DNA of 33,164 nucleotides from Kluyvera cryocrescens NBRC 102467 (GTDB taxonomy: Bacteria > Pseudomonadota > Gammaproteobacteria > Enterobacterales > Enterobacteriaceae). The position numbers were made by a program, and so were the translations under genes. Location: NCBI RefSeq assembly GCF_001571285.1, contig NZ_BCTM01000041.1, forward strand, positions 1-33,164, written 5' to 3'. This document shows positions 1-8,709 of the stretch, piece after piece; position 1 is the stretch's first letter; each line of letters begins with the position of its first letter. Under the pieces are notes generated by a model. That model worked only from the letters and a program-made list of their open reading frames with translations. It ran no database searches and had not been told where the DNA came from.

Positions 1-1
1 A

Positions 2-163
2 GAGGAATTCCTTTGTACTGTTCTGTATGATTTCAGTAAAGGCAGTATAACCCGCCATCAGGCTGTCAGCGGTATCGCGACATTATATACAGCTGCCGCA
101 GAAGGACGGAGAGAAGAGGTTTTAGAATATCTGAGAGAGGGAAGAAAGTTGCTAAGGCAGTAA
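2..163 (+). CDS. C-terminal fragment of an unidentified protein (5' end outside window)
   Basis: An open frame enters from the left edge and ends at a TAA at 161-163, giving 53 residues. The end is charged and helical in character (EYLREGRKLLRQ). I do not recognise the family. The base composition and position just before the Rpn-family gene fit an accessory plasmid gene. A GC-rich imperfect hairpin follows at 192-219 (GGGG..CCG pairing with CGGCCCC) but has no T-run, so I do not call it a terminator. Because no start codon is visible, even the coding nature is inferred only from the open frame. Confidence 0.35.
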   Translation, partial: EEFLCTVLYDFSKGSITRHQAVSGIATLYTAAAEGRREEVLEYLREGRKLLRQ

Positions 164-308
164 TTGATGATGAGTAAAGATGGTTTAGGAAGGGGACCGA
201 ACCACCCCGGAACGGCCCCCTGAAGGAATGGCAATTCCGTTCACCGCCAATATTAGCTTTTTCCGGGCTGTGATAACATCTCCGGGTCATTTTTCAGAGC
301 CAGGGCAG

Positions 309-1238
309 ATGAAGAAGAAAAACAGCACACCCACTCCTCACGATGCCACGTTCAGGCAGTTCCTGACGCAACCGGATATTGCCCGGGATTTCATGGAAAT
401 CCACCTGCCTGCAGAGCTGCGAGCAGTCTGCGATCTCAGCACGCTGAAACTGGAATCAGGCTCGTTCGTTGAGGATGATCTCCGCCAGTATTTCAGCGAC
501 GTCCTCTATAGCCTGAAAACTACAGCCGGCGACGGCTATATTCATGTTCTGGTCGAGCACCAGTCAACGCCGGACAAACATATGGCTTTCCGCCTCATAC
601 GCTATGCGGTAGCCGCCATGCAGCGCCACCTGGAGGCAGGGCATAAAAAACTGCCACTGGTGATACCGGTGCTGTTCTATACGGGTAAGCGCAGCCCGTA
701 TCCGTACTCTACTCGTTGGCTGGATGAATTTGACGCTCCCGAGCTGGCAGGCAAACTCTACAGCAACGCTTTCCCGCTGGTAGACGTTACGGTCATTCCG
801 GATGATGAAATCGCTGGCCATCGCAGCATGGCCGCCCTGACTTTACTGCAAAAGCATATTCACCAGCGGGACCTGGCAGAACTGGTCGACCGGCTGGCAC
901 CCATCTTGCTGGCGGGATACTTGTCTTCATCGCAGGTGATATCGCTGGTAAACTATATAGTGCAGGCAGGCGAAACATCCGACGCCGAAGCCTTTGTACG
1001 CGAACTGGCACAGCGTGTGCCGCAACACGGAGACGCACTTATGACCATCGCACAACAGCTTGAACAGAAGGGCATCGAGAAGGGGATTCAGCTCGGTGAA
1101 CAACGCGGCATTGAAAAAGGCGAGCGCGAAGCCACCCTTAAAATTGCACGAACCATGCTCCAGAACGGCATTGACCGCAATACCGTCATGAAAATGACCG
1201 GTCTGACTGAAGACGACCTGGCGCAGATCCGCCACTAA
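309..1238 (+). CDS. Rpn-family recombination-promoting nuclease / putative transposase (PF04754)
   Basis: The 309-residue product starts MKKKNSTPTPHDATFRQFL and matches the Rpn (YhgA-like, 'Transposase_31') family: the N-terminal 'hDa.FrqfL..p..Ardf...hLP' block, a central nuclease core with VLVEHQS (about residues 78-84) and IPVLFYTG (about 111-118), and a C-terminal 'MLQNGIDRNTVMKMTGLTEDDL' type tail. A stretch of GIEKGIQLGEQRGIEKGERE near residue 260 is the usual charged repeat. Members of this family are RecA-independent recombination-promoting DNases in E. coli. I chose the ATG at 309 because the family normally begins here. An in-frame ATG at 228 would add 27 residues with no family match. 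Length is typical and no disruption is visible. A remnant of a second family member lies at 25162-25224. Confidence 0.9.
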   Translation: MKKKNSTPTPHDATFRQFLTQPDIARDFMEIHLPAELRAVCDLSTLKLESGSFVEDDLRQYFSDVLYSLKTTAGDGYIHVLVEHQSTPDKHMAFRLIRYAVAAMQRHLEAGHKKLPLVIPVLFYTGKRSPYPYSTRWLDEFDAPELAGKLYSNAFPLVDVTVIPDDEIAGHRSMAALTLLQKHIHQRDLAELVDRLAPILLAGYLSSSQVISLVNYIVQAGETSDAEAFVRELAQRVPQHGDALMTIAQQLEQKGIEKGIQLGEQRGIEKGEREATLKIARTMLQNGIDRNTVMKMTGLTEDDLAQIRH

Positions 1239-1994
1239 TCACCCTTTCCTGGCACTCCCTGTCTGGTCATCAGCGAATACTGGTGGGGCAGGGAGTCACC
1301 AGACTCAAGTTCAGCCAGCCACAGCGATTAAACAGCTTCATCACCTCGCCACATTCCCCCGTCAGACACGCTGTCAACGGATTTATCTGTAAAGCGACAT
1401 AGAGATTGGCTCGTAAGAGATAAATGCCGTTCACACCCGCACTGAGCGCCACAGCATTCCGACCGGCCCCCAGTGAGCAGCTTCTCAGTCGGGCACAATC
1501 CAGTAAAAAAGCGATGAGTCATCGATGGAGATACAGGCTAGAAAAGTGCGGTTCTGGCTTGTTCATATCCCGAATGATCACGTGCGTAACATTTTCATTA
1601 AATACAATTATGTCAATTATTTTTATTCACAATATGTTGATAGTGTAGCGTACGCGCCAGCAAGTAAATATTGTTAAAATTTTAAGCAATAAATGTTCTC
1701 ACGTTCGTCCAGTAAAAAGCGTAGATCATTGAAAGCATTGTACGATTGTGTTGAGCTGAGACTACCTCTTCGTCGCGGATAATGACCATAGCTAATTGGC
1801 TATTACATTGAGACTCAGTCTGGTGATATGGTATGCTCAAGTTGAGGATGATGTAATCAAGTTATCCCAGTAACAATTTATTTTTAGGCAAAATAGCAAA
1901 CATATTTTCCGGGGCTGAAAATATGGGATTATGCAGATAATTGCAAGTTCGCACCCATACCGGATATCGAACTGTATGTTTTTATTATGGGGGA
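1239..1994. other. Intergenic stretch, no supported gene
   Basis: Between the Rpn-family gene and the HNH gene there are about 750 bases without a convincing coding region. Short open frames exist on the minus strand (1270-1452, 60 codons; 1328-1522, 64 codons) and on the plus strand (1424-1648), but none has a good ribosome-binding site or a domain I recognise. The left half (to about 1560) has the GC content of the Rpn gene and the right half is AT-rich like the HNH gene, so a junction between two acquired segments near 1560 is likely. No inverted repeats of an insertion sequence were recognised. Confidence 0.5.
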
Positions 1995-2909
1995 ATGACC
2001 GTGATCAAAAAAATTTGTCAGGTAATTGATGGGGAGTACGTCTGCGACATTGATATCAGTGTTGAGGAATGGAAAACATTATTAATGAATGAAAAAGTTT
2101 TTGATTCTAAAAGTATTGCAGCATTAAAGAAATGGTTCATTGAACCAAGTCATTCTTGCACGTGTTTCGATATAGGTAAAAAGTACGATCTGCACAGTAT
2201 GAGTGCTAATGGTGTTATTAATGGACTGGGTGGAAGGGTTCAAAAAGAACTTGGTAGATTCGAAGTTAAAGGGATCGGAAATATAGCATCCGGCACAAAA
2301 TTCATTACAGTCATGAAGAGTAAAGAAATCGGCGGAAAACCAAAAAGAAACTTATGGACAATTCGTGAGGAACTTGTTCAGGCAATTAACGAACTGGATT
2401 TTTTTGGTACAACAGAAATGGCCAGCAGTGAGTATTACTCTGACGATGAGTTGATCAATGCCATAGAGGAAAGTAATATCTTTGACAACGTTCAGACGTT
2501 TGAATATACAGGGGAAGCCAAACCAAAGAAAAATGCAATAGAAGTAAAAAATGGCCTCTCGTATCCCCGGAGTAAAGGCGTATCCCAAAATGCGCTGAAT
2601 AAAGCAGGTTACAGATGTGAAGTCGATAGTGGTCACCCAACATTCAGAAGGCGAAATTCATCCTTAAATTACACAGAACCTCATCACATTGTACCTATGT
2701 CCAGGCAAGATGCTTTTGACACATCTCTTGATGTCGAAGAAAATATCATATCCCTGTGTTGCAATTGCCATAAACAAATTCACCTTGGACAGGGTTATGA
2801 AGATATGCTGAAAGAAATATACACTGCGAGAAAAAGGTTATTAAAAAAAGTTGGTATTGATATATCACTGGAAAACTTGATTCTTTATTACAAAATGGAA
2901 AGTAAGTGA
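1995..2909 (+). CDS. HNH endonuclease with an N-terminal recognition-type domain
   Basis: The 304-residue product has a C-terminal HNH nuclease module: a first cysteine in RCEVDSGH (about residue 209), the EPHHIVPMS motif (His-His, about 230), an asparagine in VEENIISLC, and a CCNCHKQIHLG zinc/His end (about 254-265). The N-terminal part (ISVEEWKTLL..FDSKSIAALKKWF..) recalls the small N-terminal domain found in some McrA/McrB-like modification-dependent restriction proteins; that is an inference from pattern only. The ATG at 1995 follows TATGGGGGA; an in-frame ATG at 1941 would add 18 residues and has no good Shine-Dalgarno. The gene is AT-rich compared with sil and pco, suggesting a separate origin. 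No methylase partner is visible, so a solitary type IV-like restriction enzyme or a homing-type HNH protein are both possible. Confidence 0.75.
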   Translation: MTVIKKICQVIDGEYVCDIDISVEEWKTLLMNEKVFDSKSIAALKKWFIEPSHSCTCFDIGKKYDLHSMSANGVINGLGGRVQKELGRFEVKGIGNIASGTKFITVMKSKEIGGKPKRNLWTIREELVQAINELDFFGTTEMASSEYYSDDELINAIEESNIFDNVQTFEYTGEAKPKKNAIEVKNGLSYPRSKGVSQNALNKAGYRCEVDSGHPTFRRRNSSLNYTEPHHIVPMSRQDAFDTSLDVEENIISLCCNCHKQIHLGQGYEDMLKEIYTARKRLLKKVGIDISLENLILYYKMESK

Positions 2910-3216
2910 GTTTCAAACGAGAGTGATACCTTCGTTTTATTGGTCGGGATGAACAGCAGATGATGTTTCCGGCAAGTATCTGGTTCAGAAACTTTCTGTT
3001 AAAAAAGAGGTAAAAGTAGTCTTGAGCCCTGACTGCGAATTGCCATTGCGCATGACCAGAGAACAGGACGACCCCCTGCCAAACCCAGGCATGAGAAACA
3101 CCTTTAAAACATAGACTTAATTAAAATCAGCAATTCCCATCGAAATAATAAGCAAGCAGAATTGGCTCAGGTGAATTTCACTCGGTGCAGTGCATGCGTT
3201 GGGGGGGTTAAAAGGA
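2910..3216. other. Intergenic stretch, nothing recognised
   Basis: About 300 bases without an open frame worth calling. It contains a run of seven G (3201-3207) and AT-rich sequence. It separates the HNH gene from the terminator of the minus-strand DUF305 gene and may hold the ruins of an older insertion. Confidence 0.5.
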
Positions 3217-3240
3217 AAAACCCGAAATGAATCGGGTTTT
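3217..3240 (-). terminator. Rho-independent terminator of the DUF305/CopM-type gene
   Basis: AAAACCCGA (3217-3225) pairs perfectly with TCGGGTTTT (3232-3240) around a six-base loop. On the minus strand the stem is followed by TTTTTCCTTTT. It lies 76 bases beyond the stop codon of the minus-strand gene at 3317. The arms end in T on both strands, so it could also stop rightward transcription. Confidence 0.8.
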
Positions 3241-3316
3241 GATTAATTAACGATTAACAGGTTCCCGTGCCCGGGAACACTCTGACTGTACGCGCAATAT
3301 AATCTTTCCGCAATCA

Positions 3317-3667
3317 TTATTTTTGATTACCAAGCCATTTATTCATCTGCTCAATTTCACCTTTTTGAGCTTTAATGATGTCCTGCGCGAGCTTTCTCAT
3401 TTCCGGATCTTTTCCGTATTTTAGCTCGGTCTCAGCCATTGCTATTGCCCCTTCATGGTGTGCTACCATGCCTTTCGCAAAAGCCTTGTCGGGATCGGAC
3501 TCTTTTACAGCGGCCATCATTTTGTCATGCATACCTTTCATGCCGGACATATATTCCTGTGACGATGCCGATGAGGATATATCTGACATTTTCATTTCTG
3601 AATGTTCTGCGGAAATCGCTGGCAGGGATAACATCAGTATAACAAAAAGCGAATTTGTGATTTTCAT
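3317..3667 (-). CDS. DUF305 / CopM-family periplasmic metal-binding protein
   Basis: The 116-residue product has a signal peptide (MKITNSLFVILMLSLPAISA, cleavage expected after residue 20) and a DUF305 domain with the signature MVAHHEGAIAMAE (about residues 67-79). It is Met- and His-rich (EMKMSDIS, YMSGMKGMHDKMM), suiting Cu(I)/Ag(I). DUF305 proteins such as cyanobacterial CopM bind copper in the periplasm. The gene lies beyond silE on the same strand, but the silE terminator at 3717-3738 stands between them, so it should have its own promoter in 3668-3716. Function in silver or copper binding is inferred from composition, family and neighbourhood. Confidence 0.85.
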   Translation of the reverse strand: MKITNSLFVILMLSLPAISAEHSEMKMSDISSSASSQEYMSGMKGMHDKMMAAVKESDPDKAFAKGMVAHHEGAIAMAETELKYGKDPEMRKLAQDIIKAQKGEIEQMNKWLGNQK

Positions 3668-3716
3668 ATAATAAACCCTTTCAGATGGTTACCGGATAAG
3701 TTTAGCTGAGTCAGAC

Positions 3717-3738
3717 AAAAAAGCCCCCTGTAGGGGGC
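3717..3738 (-). terminator. Rho-independent terminator of silE
   Basis: On the minus strand GCCCCC-TACA-GGGGGC is followed directly by TTTTTT (3722-3717), a textbook terminator about 75 bases after the silE stop. On the plus strand the stem is followed by A residues, so it works for silE only. Confidence 0.9.
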
Positions 3739-3812
3739 AAAAAATAACAACATCTCCGTATAAGGGGCAATCTATCAAGGAAAGGGTAACCGCACAGATA
3801 CTTCAGTTGTCA

Positions 3813-4244
3813 TCAGCCCGCATTGATCATGCGGCGGTGTGCATCAGCCATAGCCTGATGGGGGCCGGACTGACCGTTATTCGTAAATTCATGGGCAACA
3901 GCTGCTCTTTCATGTTCATTCATCGCCGCAAACGAAGTCGCCGGGCGGGAAGCGTTAACGGTGCCAGTTCCCATCATCTTCTGATGACTTTCCGCCATTT
4001 TTTTATGTGCATCTGCTGAACCATTGTTCATGGTTTCATGAACAATAATAGCCTGTTCATGCTGATCCATACTGGCCATCCGTGGAGCTGCCCCCTGGAT
4101 GGCGGCTGGAGTTGAAGAAGACTGCATCTGATGGGCCGGAGCCTGAGCATTATTGACACGCTCATGGATATTTACAGTTTCAGTGGCCCAGGCCGTAGAA
4201 ATTAAGCTCAAACCTAACACTGATGCTAAGACGATATTTTTCAT
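3813..4244 (-). CDS. silE: SilE periplasmic silver-binding protein
   Basis: The 143-residue product has a signal peptide ending in TAWA (residue 20) and a mature part full of His and Met. It carries three imperfect repeats of the pattern H-x4-NN-x5-H: around IHERVNNAQAPAH, VHETMNNGSADAH and AHEFTNNGQSGPH, with MxxxH pairs such as KMAESHQKMM between them. SilE is known to be disordered until it binds several Ag(+) ions and buffers silver for the SilCBA pump. The ATG at 4244 follows GGAGAGTTACC; the open frame runs 58 codons further upstream but that part has no signal-peptide logic and lies in the 5' leader. It is expressed alone from a SilR-type promoter (4421-4476), giving a leader of about 170 bases. 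Confidence 0.97.
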   Translation of the reverse strand: MKNIVLASVLGLSLISTAWATETVNIHERVNNAQAPAHQMQSSSTPAAIQGAAPRMASMDQHEQAIIVHETMNNGSADAHKKMAESHQKMMGTGTVNASRPATSFAAMNEHERAAVAHEFTNNGQSGPHQAMADAHRRMINAG

Positions 4245-4420
4245 GGTAACTCTCCATTTCTGAATTAGTGATGTCCGTGAATTTCGATCTATGTCCTCAG
4301 TAGTACAACTGAAAACTCTACAGACCTTATTCCGCCGGGATGAGGCTTTAATACAACTCCTGGCTTGTGCTGATGCCGTGTATGGATGAAGTAATAATGC
4401 CTTCCTGATAAGTTGCACTA

Positions 4421-4476
4421 ATTATATCGAATGGCTTCTGTTTGCTGCATGACAGGCTAATGACATCTTTGTCATT
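4421..4476 (-). promoter_or_regulatory. silE promoter with SilR/CusR-type box
   Basis: Reading the minus strand, the box AATGACAAAGATGTCATT (4476-4459) matches the CusR consensus AATGACAAnnTTGTCATT at all but one position. It is followed at a fixed distance by GTCAT, AAACAG (first base at 4443) and a perfect TATAAT -10 (4426-4421). No good -35 is present, as expected for an activator-dependent promoter. The same spacing occurs in the silC and pcoE promoters. Confidence 0.85.
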
Positions 4477-4489
4477 TAAATCTTTATTC

Positions 4490-5965
4490 TCAGTACTGGG
4501 TTTCCGGAATCATTTTCTCCAGTCTGGGCACGGATAAGATAAAACGAGTTGAGCGTACGTCCGATTCCACCTGCACTCTTCCGTGATGTGCTTCCACGAT
4601 GGACTTCACAATCGCAAGGCCGATGCCGCTGCCTTCTCCTTTTCGTTGTCTGGACGGATCCACCCGATAAAAACGGTCAAACAGCCTTGATAAATGCTCT
4701 TCAGGGATTGGTTTCCCCGGATTTTCAATCACAAGGTCAAAAAAGCTCTCCTGCTCTCTTATTGAGACGGTGATTGCCTGTCCCTCCGGGGTATAACGCA
4801 GGGCATTGGATAACAGATTATTGATCGCTCTTCTGAACATTTGTGGATCACCCTCAACCAGGCAGGGCATCCCGTTAAATTTGAGCGTAATATTGCGTTC
4901 TTCGGCCCAGGCTTCGAAAAACTCGAAGACTTTCATGACTTCTGCTCTGAGGTCAAACCGGACCCTGTCAGGTATCAGCTGATTATTGTCCGCCTGCGCC
5001 AGGAACAGCATGTCGCTAACCATTTTGGTCATCCGGTTATATTCTTCAAGGCTGGAATAGAGGACATCCTCAAGTTCCTTCTTGGTTCGATCCTGACTCA
5101 GCGCGATTTCAGTCTGCGTCACCAGATTGGTGATGGGCGTTCTGATCTCGTGCGCGATATCGGCAGAGAAATTGGCCTGGCGGGTAAAGACATCCTCAAT
5201 CTTTCCAATCATATGATTGAACGAGATAACCAGCTGCTCCAGCTCAATGGGAACGCGTGTCGGTTCCAGCCGCGCATCAAGATTCTCGGAGGTGATGTTT
5301 TTAATGGCATTGCTGACATTACGAAGGGGCAGGTGCCCCTGACGGACAGCGATGCGAATGATCAGAACAATCAGCAGGCTTATCACGACGGCGATCGCAA
5401 TCAGATTTTTTTTCAGCGCATCGAGGTAATGGAGATGGAAATTAATGGAGAGGCCAGTCAGCATGACATAGTTCTGCTGTTTGCCCTGAAATATCGCCTG
5501 GCCAGAGGAGGCGATAATCCGGTATGTTTCCATCTTCATTTCAGACCCGGTATCCATCGGTCTCGCAGGATCCTCCACCGTCCAGAGAAAGACATCCCGT
5601 GCGCGGCTGTGCTCGCTAAAATCTGCTGAATTCACGGCCGGGCGTAGTGCTGCCCCCTGCGCTGAACTAAAGAGCACCTCCCCCCTGGGATTGAGGAGCA
5701 AAAGGGCAACGTTGCGGTAGCTGGCGATCGATTCCTTTATTTTGCTTACTTTTTTTTCATCCGGATCTGCCGGGGACTGGAGTATACGGCTCAGTGTGGT
5801 GCTGATTTGTTGAAGATCGCTGACATCCTGCTCGGCAAAATGATTTTCAACAGAATGCAGCATAAACCAGGTGAAGGCGATAAAAGCCAGTATTGTGGAC
5901 AGGCTGATAAAAAAGGTCAGCCGCAGCGCGAGTGAGAAAGGGCGTCTGGAAGGTTTGCTATGCAT
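4490..5965 (-). CDS. silS: SilS silver/copper-sensing histidine kinase
   Basis: The 491-residue membrane kinase of the CusS family has a first transmembrane segment at about residues 11-36, a periplasmic sensor loop to about 185 with His/Met residues for Ag(I)/Cu(I), a second segment at about 187-206, a HAMP linker, and the dimerisation box [15 protein letters not shown] with the phosphorylated His at 272. The N box (NLLSNALRY) and the G2 region (GEGSGIGLA) are intact. The G1 box reads ENPGKPIP instead of DNGxG, as in CusS. The ATG at 5965 overlaps the end of silR by 8 bases, so the two are translationally coupled. It phosphorylates SilR in response to periplasmic metal. Confidence 0.96.
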   Translation of the reverse strand: MHSKPSRRPFSLALRLTFFISLSTILAFIAFTWFMLHSVENHFAEQDVSDLQQISTTLSRILQSPADPDEKKVSKIKESIASYRNVALLLLNPRGEVLFSSAQGAALRPAVNSADFSEHSRARDVFLWTVEDPARPMDTGSEMKMETYRIIASSGQAIFQGKQQNYVMLTGLSINFHLHYLDALKKNLIAIAVVISLLIVLIIRIAVRQGHLPLRNVSNAIKNITSENLDARLEPTRVPIELEQLVISFNHMIGKIEDVFTRQANFSADIAHEIRTPITNLVTQTEIALSQDRTKKELEDVLYSSLEEYNRMTKMVSDMLFLAQADNNQLIPDRVRFDLRAEVMKVFEFFEAWAEERNITLKFNGMPCLVEGDPQMFRRAINNLLSNALRYTPEGQAITVSIREQESFFDLVIENPGKPIPEEHLSRLFDRFYRVDPSRQRKGEGSGIGLAIVKSIVEAHHGRVQVESDVRSTRFILSVPRLEKMIPETQY

Positions 5966-6638
5966 CCGGGACCTCCAGCATATAGCCCACGCCCCGGACT
6001 GTCTGGATCAGCTTTGTCTCGTAATCGTTGTCTATTTTAGCGCGGAGTCGCTTTACGGCGACATCAATCGCGTTAGTGTCGCTGTCAAAATTCATGTCCC
6101 AGACCTGAGAGGCAATCAGGGAGCGGGGAAGAACCTCTCCCTGATGGCGAATGAAAAATTCCAGCAGGCTGAACTCTTTACTGGTGAGCATAATGCGGTT
6201 TCCGGCGCGACTGACTTTTCTGGATACGAGATCAATCGAGAGATCAGCCACCTTAAACTGGCTTTCCGTGATCATCGTGTTTCCCCGCCTCAAAAGGGTT
6301 CTCACCCGGGCTAGCAGTTCGGCAAACGCAAAGGGTTTAACCAGATAATCGTCCGCACCCAGTTCCAGTCCTTTGACCCTGTGTTCGATCGTGCCGAGGG
6401 CCGTCAGCAGTAAGACCGGCATACCCTTTCCGGCAGTGCGCAGCATGCGGATGATATCCCAGCCGTTCACATCAGGCAGCATGATGTCCAGAATGACTAA
6501 ATCATACTCAGCTGTCATGGCGAGATGATATCCGGTAAGACCATTATCAGCGTGATCCACTACGAACCCTGCCTCTGTAAGTCCTTTGCTGAGATATTCA
6601 CCTGTTTTAATTTCGTCTTCGACGATCAATATTTTCAT
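5958..6638 (-). CDS. silR: SilR response regulator
   Basis: The 226-residue OmpR/PhoB-type regulator has a receiver domain (acidic pair in VEDE near residues 7-9, phospho-acceptor Asp51 in VILDIMLPD, Thr in LLLTALG, Lys in YLVKPF) and a C-terminal winged helix ending [14 protein letters not shown]. It is the partner of SilS and the likely binder of the palindromes upstream of silE, silC and pcoE. It is transcribed divergently from silC from the 189-base gap; a possible -10 (TAGAAT on the minus strand, about 6672-6667) suggests the box at 6708-6725 may serve both directions. Confidence 0.96.
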   Translation of the reverse strand: MKILIVEDEIKTGEYLSKGLTEAGFVVDHADNGLTGYHLAMTAEYDLVILDIMLPDVNGWDIIRMLRTAGKGMPVLLLTALGTIEHRVKGLELGADDYLVKPFAFAELLARVRTLLRRGNTMITESQFKVADLSIDLVSRKVSRAGNRIMLTSKEFSLLEFFIRHQGEVLPRSLIASQVWDMNFDSDTNAIDVAVKRLRAKIDNDYETKLIQTVRGVGYMLEVPDA

Positions 6639-6707
6639 CTTGCTCCCCGGCTGGCTGCTAAGGTCATTCTATTGCGCCCACGATCGTTATCAACGGATTA
6701 CAGCAAA

Positions 6708-6763
6708 AATGACAACATTGTCATTATCCTGTCACCCGGCAAACAGAGAGCGTTCGGTAAAGT
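6708..6763 (+). promoter_or_regulatory. silC promoter with SilR/CusR-type box
   Basis: The palindrome AATGACAACATTGTCATT (6708-6725) is a perfect match to the CusR-box core. GTCAC lies at 6731-6735, AAACAGAG at 6741-6748 and a -10-like TAAAGT at 6758-6763. The arrangement equals that of the silE and pcoE promoters and resembles the E. coli cusR-cusC intergenic region. It should drive silCFBA and perhaps silRS on the other strand. Confidence 0.88.
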
Positions 6764-6827
6764 ACCCCTATCAATACTCTGGACTTCATTTGGACCATTT
6801 ACCAGGTCTGCCTGGACGAGAAGCGTT

Positions 6828-8213
6828 ATGTTCAAATTAAAATTACTCAGCATTAGCACGATATTCATCCTGGCCGGTTGTGTCTCTCTGGCACCAGAAT
6901 ATCAGCGCCCGGCAGCACCGGTACCCCAGCAGTTTTCACTGTCCCGAAACAGCCTGACGCCAGCAGTGAATGGTTATCAGGATACGGGCTGGCGTAACTT
7001 TTTTGTCGATCCCCAGGTTACACGGCTGATTACTGAAGCCCTGAATAATAACCGTGATTTGAGAATGGCTGCCCTGAAGGTTGAAGAGGCCCGGGCCCAG
7101 TTCAACGTCACGGATGCAGATCGTTATCCCCAACTGAATGCCTCATCCGGGATCACCTACAGCGGTGGTCTGAAAGGCGACAAGCCGACCACACAGGAGT
7201 ATGACGCGGGTCTGGAACTCAGCTATGAGCTCGATTTTTTTGGCAAACTTAAGAATATGAGTGACGCTGATCGGCAGAACTACTTTGCCAGCGAAGAAGC
7301 CCGTCGGGCCGTACACATCCTGCTGGTCTCCAACGTTTCACAAAGCTATTTCAGCCAGCAACTGGCGTACGAACAACTCCGTATTGCGCGGGAAACGCTG
7401 AAAAATTATGAACAGTCCTATGCTCTCGTTGAGCAACAACTGGTGACCGGGAGTACGAACGTTCTGGCGCTTGAACAGGCCAGAGGACAAATCGAAAGTA
7501 CCCGTGCCGAAATAGCCAAACGAGAAGGCGATCTGGCTCAGGCAAACAATGCCCTGCAACTGGTGCTGGGAACGTACCACGCACTTCCGTCAGAAAAAGG
7601 GATGAAAGACGGGGAGATCGCGCCAGTAAAACTGCCACCAAACCTGTCCTCACAAATTTTACTGCAGCGCCCGGATATCATGGAAGCGGAATACCAGCTA
7701 AAAGCGGCTGATGCCAATATTGGCGCAGCGCGAGCGGCATTTTTCCCGTCCATTACCCTGACCAGTGGCCTTTCCGCAAGCAGTACAGAGTTGTCCAGCC
7801 TCTTTACGTCAGGAAGCGGAATGTGGAATTTTATCCCCAAAATTGAAATTCCTATTTTCAATGCCGGCAGAAACAAAGCCAATCTGAAACTGGCTGAAAT
7901 TCGCCAGCAACAGTCGGTGGTTAATTACGAACAAAAAATCCAGTCGGCCTTCAAGGATGTTTCCGACACGCTTGCCCTGCGCGATAGTCTTAGCCAGCAA
8001 CTCGAGGCACAGCAGCGTTATCTTGATTCACTCCAGATAACCCTCCAGCGGGCCCGGGGATTATATTCAAGTGGTGCAGTCAGCTACATAGAAGTGCTGG
8101 ATGCAGAACGCTCGCTGTTCACTACGCAGCAAGCCATTCTCGACCTTACCTATTCCCGACAGGTTAACGAAATTAATCTGTTCACCGCGCTGGGTGGCGG
8201 TTGGATAGAGTGA
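6828..8213 (+). CDS. silC: SilC outer-membrane efflux channel (CusC/TolC-type lipoprotein)
   Basis: The 461-residue product begins MFKLKLLSISTIFILAGC with a lipobox (LAGC, Cys18), so it is a lipoprotein anchored in the outer membrane. It has the two repeated outer-membrane-efflux-protein domains typical of CusC/OprM channels, with conserved stretches such as TGWRNFFVDP, LLQRPDIMEAEYQLKAA and ARAAFFPSITLTSG. It forms the exit duct of the SilCBA pump. The ATG at 6828 is chosen for the lipobox and the GACGAGAAG just upstream; the longer open frame to 6525 runs through the silR-silC gap and silR and is not real. First gene of silCFBA. Confidence 0.96.
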   Translation: MFKLKLLSISTIFILAGCVSLAPEYQRPAAPVPQQFSLSRNSLTPAVNGYQDTGWRNFFVDPQVTRLITEALNNNRDLRMAALKVEEARAQFNVTDADRYPQLNASSGITYSGGLKGDKPTTQEYDAGLELSYELDFFGKLKNMSDADRQNYFASEEARRAVHILLVSNVSQSYFSQQLAYEQLRIARETLKNYEQSYALVEQQLVTGSTNVLALEQARGQIESTRAEIAKREGDLAQANNALQLVLGTYHALPSEKGMKDGEIAPVKLPPNLSSQILLQRPDIMEAEYQLKAADANIGAARAAFFPSITLTSGLSASSTELSSLFTSGSGMWNFIPKIEIPIFNAGRNKANLKLAEIRQQQSVVNYEQKIQSAFKDVSDTLALRDSLSQQLEAQQRYLDSLQITLQRARGLYSSGAVSYIEVLDAERSLFTTQQAILDLTYSRQVNEINLFTALGGGWIE

Positions 8214-8242
8214 ATTATATTCAACATATCAGGAAATTAAAA

Positions 8243-8596
8243 ATGCGTAACTCACTTAAAGCCGTTTTATTTAGTGCCTTCTCTGTCATGTTTTCTGCCG
8301 GTCTTCATGCTGAAACACATCAGCATGGCGATATGAATGCTGCCAGTGATGCTTCGGTACAGCAGGTTATCAAGGGCACCGGTGTCGTTAAAGACATTGA
8401 TATGAATAGTAAAAAAATCACCATTTCGCACGAAGCAATCCCTGCGGTGGGCTGGCCTGCAATGACCATGCGCTTCACTTTTGTTAATGCAGACGACGCT
8501 ATCAATGCCCTGAAAACCGGCAACCATGTCGATTTCTCGTTTATTCAGCAGGGCAATATCTCCTTACTCAAAAGCATTAACGTTACGCAATCCTGA
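8243..8596 (+). CDS. silF: SilF periplasmic silver/copper chaperone (CusF-type)
   Basis: The 117-residue product has a signal peptide (to about residue 23, LHA), then a His/Met-rich start (ETHQHGDMN) and a CusF OB-fold. The metal site is intact: His in ISHEAIP, Trp in VGWPAM and the two Met in AMTMRF, which in CusF bind Cu(I)/Ag(I) through Met, His and a cation-pi Trp. It passes metal to SilB. The ATG at 8243 is preceded by AGGAAAT. It lies 29 bases after silC and is part of that operon. Confidence 0.95.
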   Translation: MRNSLKAVLFSAFSVMFSAGLHAETHQHGDMNAASDASVQQVIKGTGVVKDIDMNSKKITISHEAIPAVGWPAMTMRFTFVNADDAINALKTGNHVDFSFIQQGNISLLKSINVTQS

Positions 8597-8709
8597 TTAA
8601 CAGTCCGGAGCGAATACATCCAGTGCGCCTGAACATTCATTAAGGGATTACTGAGAATGAACGATCGGGCGCATATGCCAGGTGTTTTGATTTTTCAGCG
8701 AGAAATTGT

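Noticed and set aside
192..219. GC-rich hairpin after the first partial gene as terminator
   Set aside because: The stem has a bulge and a long loop and no T-run follows.
1270..1522. Short minus-strand frames (60 and 64 codons) between the Rpn and HNH genes
   Set aside because: No ribosome-binding site, no recognised domain, and the two overlap in different frames; kept only as part of the gap description.
4245..4418. N-terminal extension of silE by 58 codons
   Set aside because: It would bury the signal peptide, begins at the presumed transcription start, and the ATG at 4244 has a proper ribosome site and gives the known SilE length.
4841..5629. 262-codon plus-strand frame inside silS
   Set aside because: It is antisense to a complete, well-recognised kinase gene and shows no family motif.
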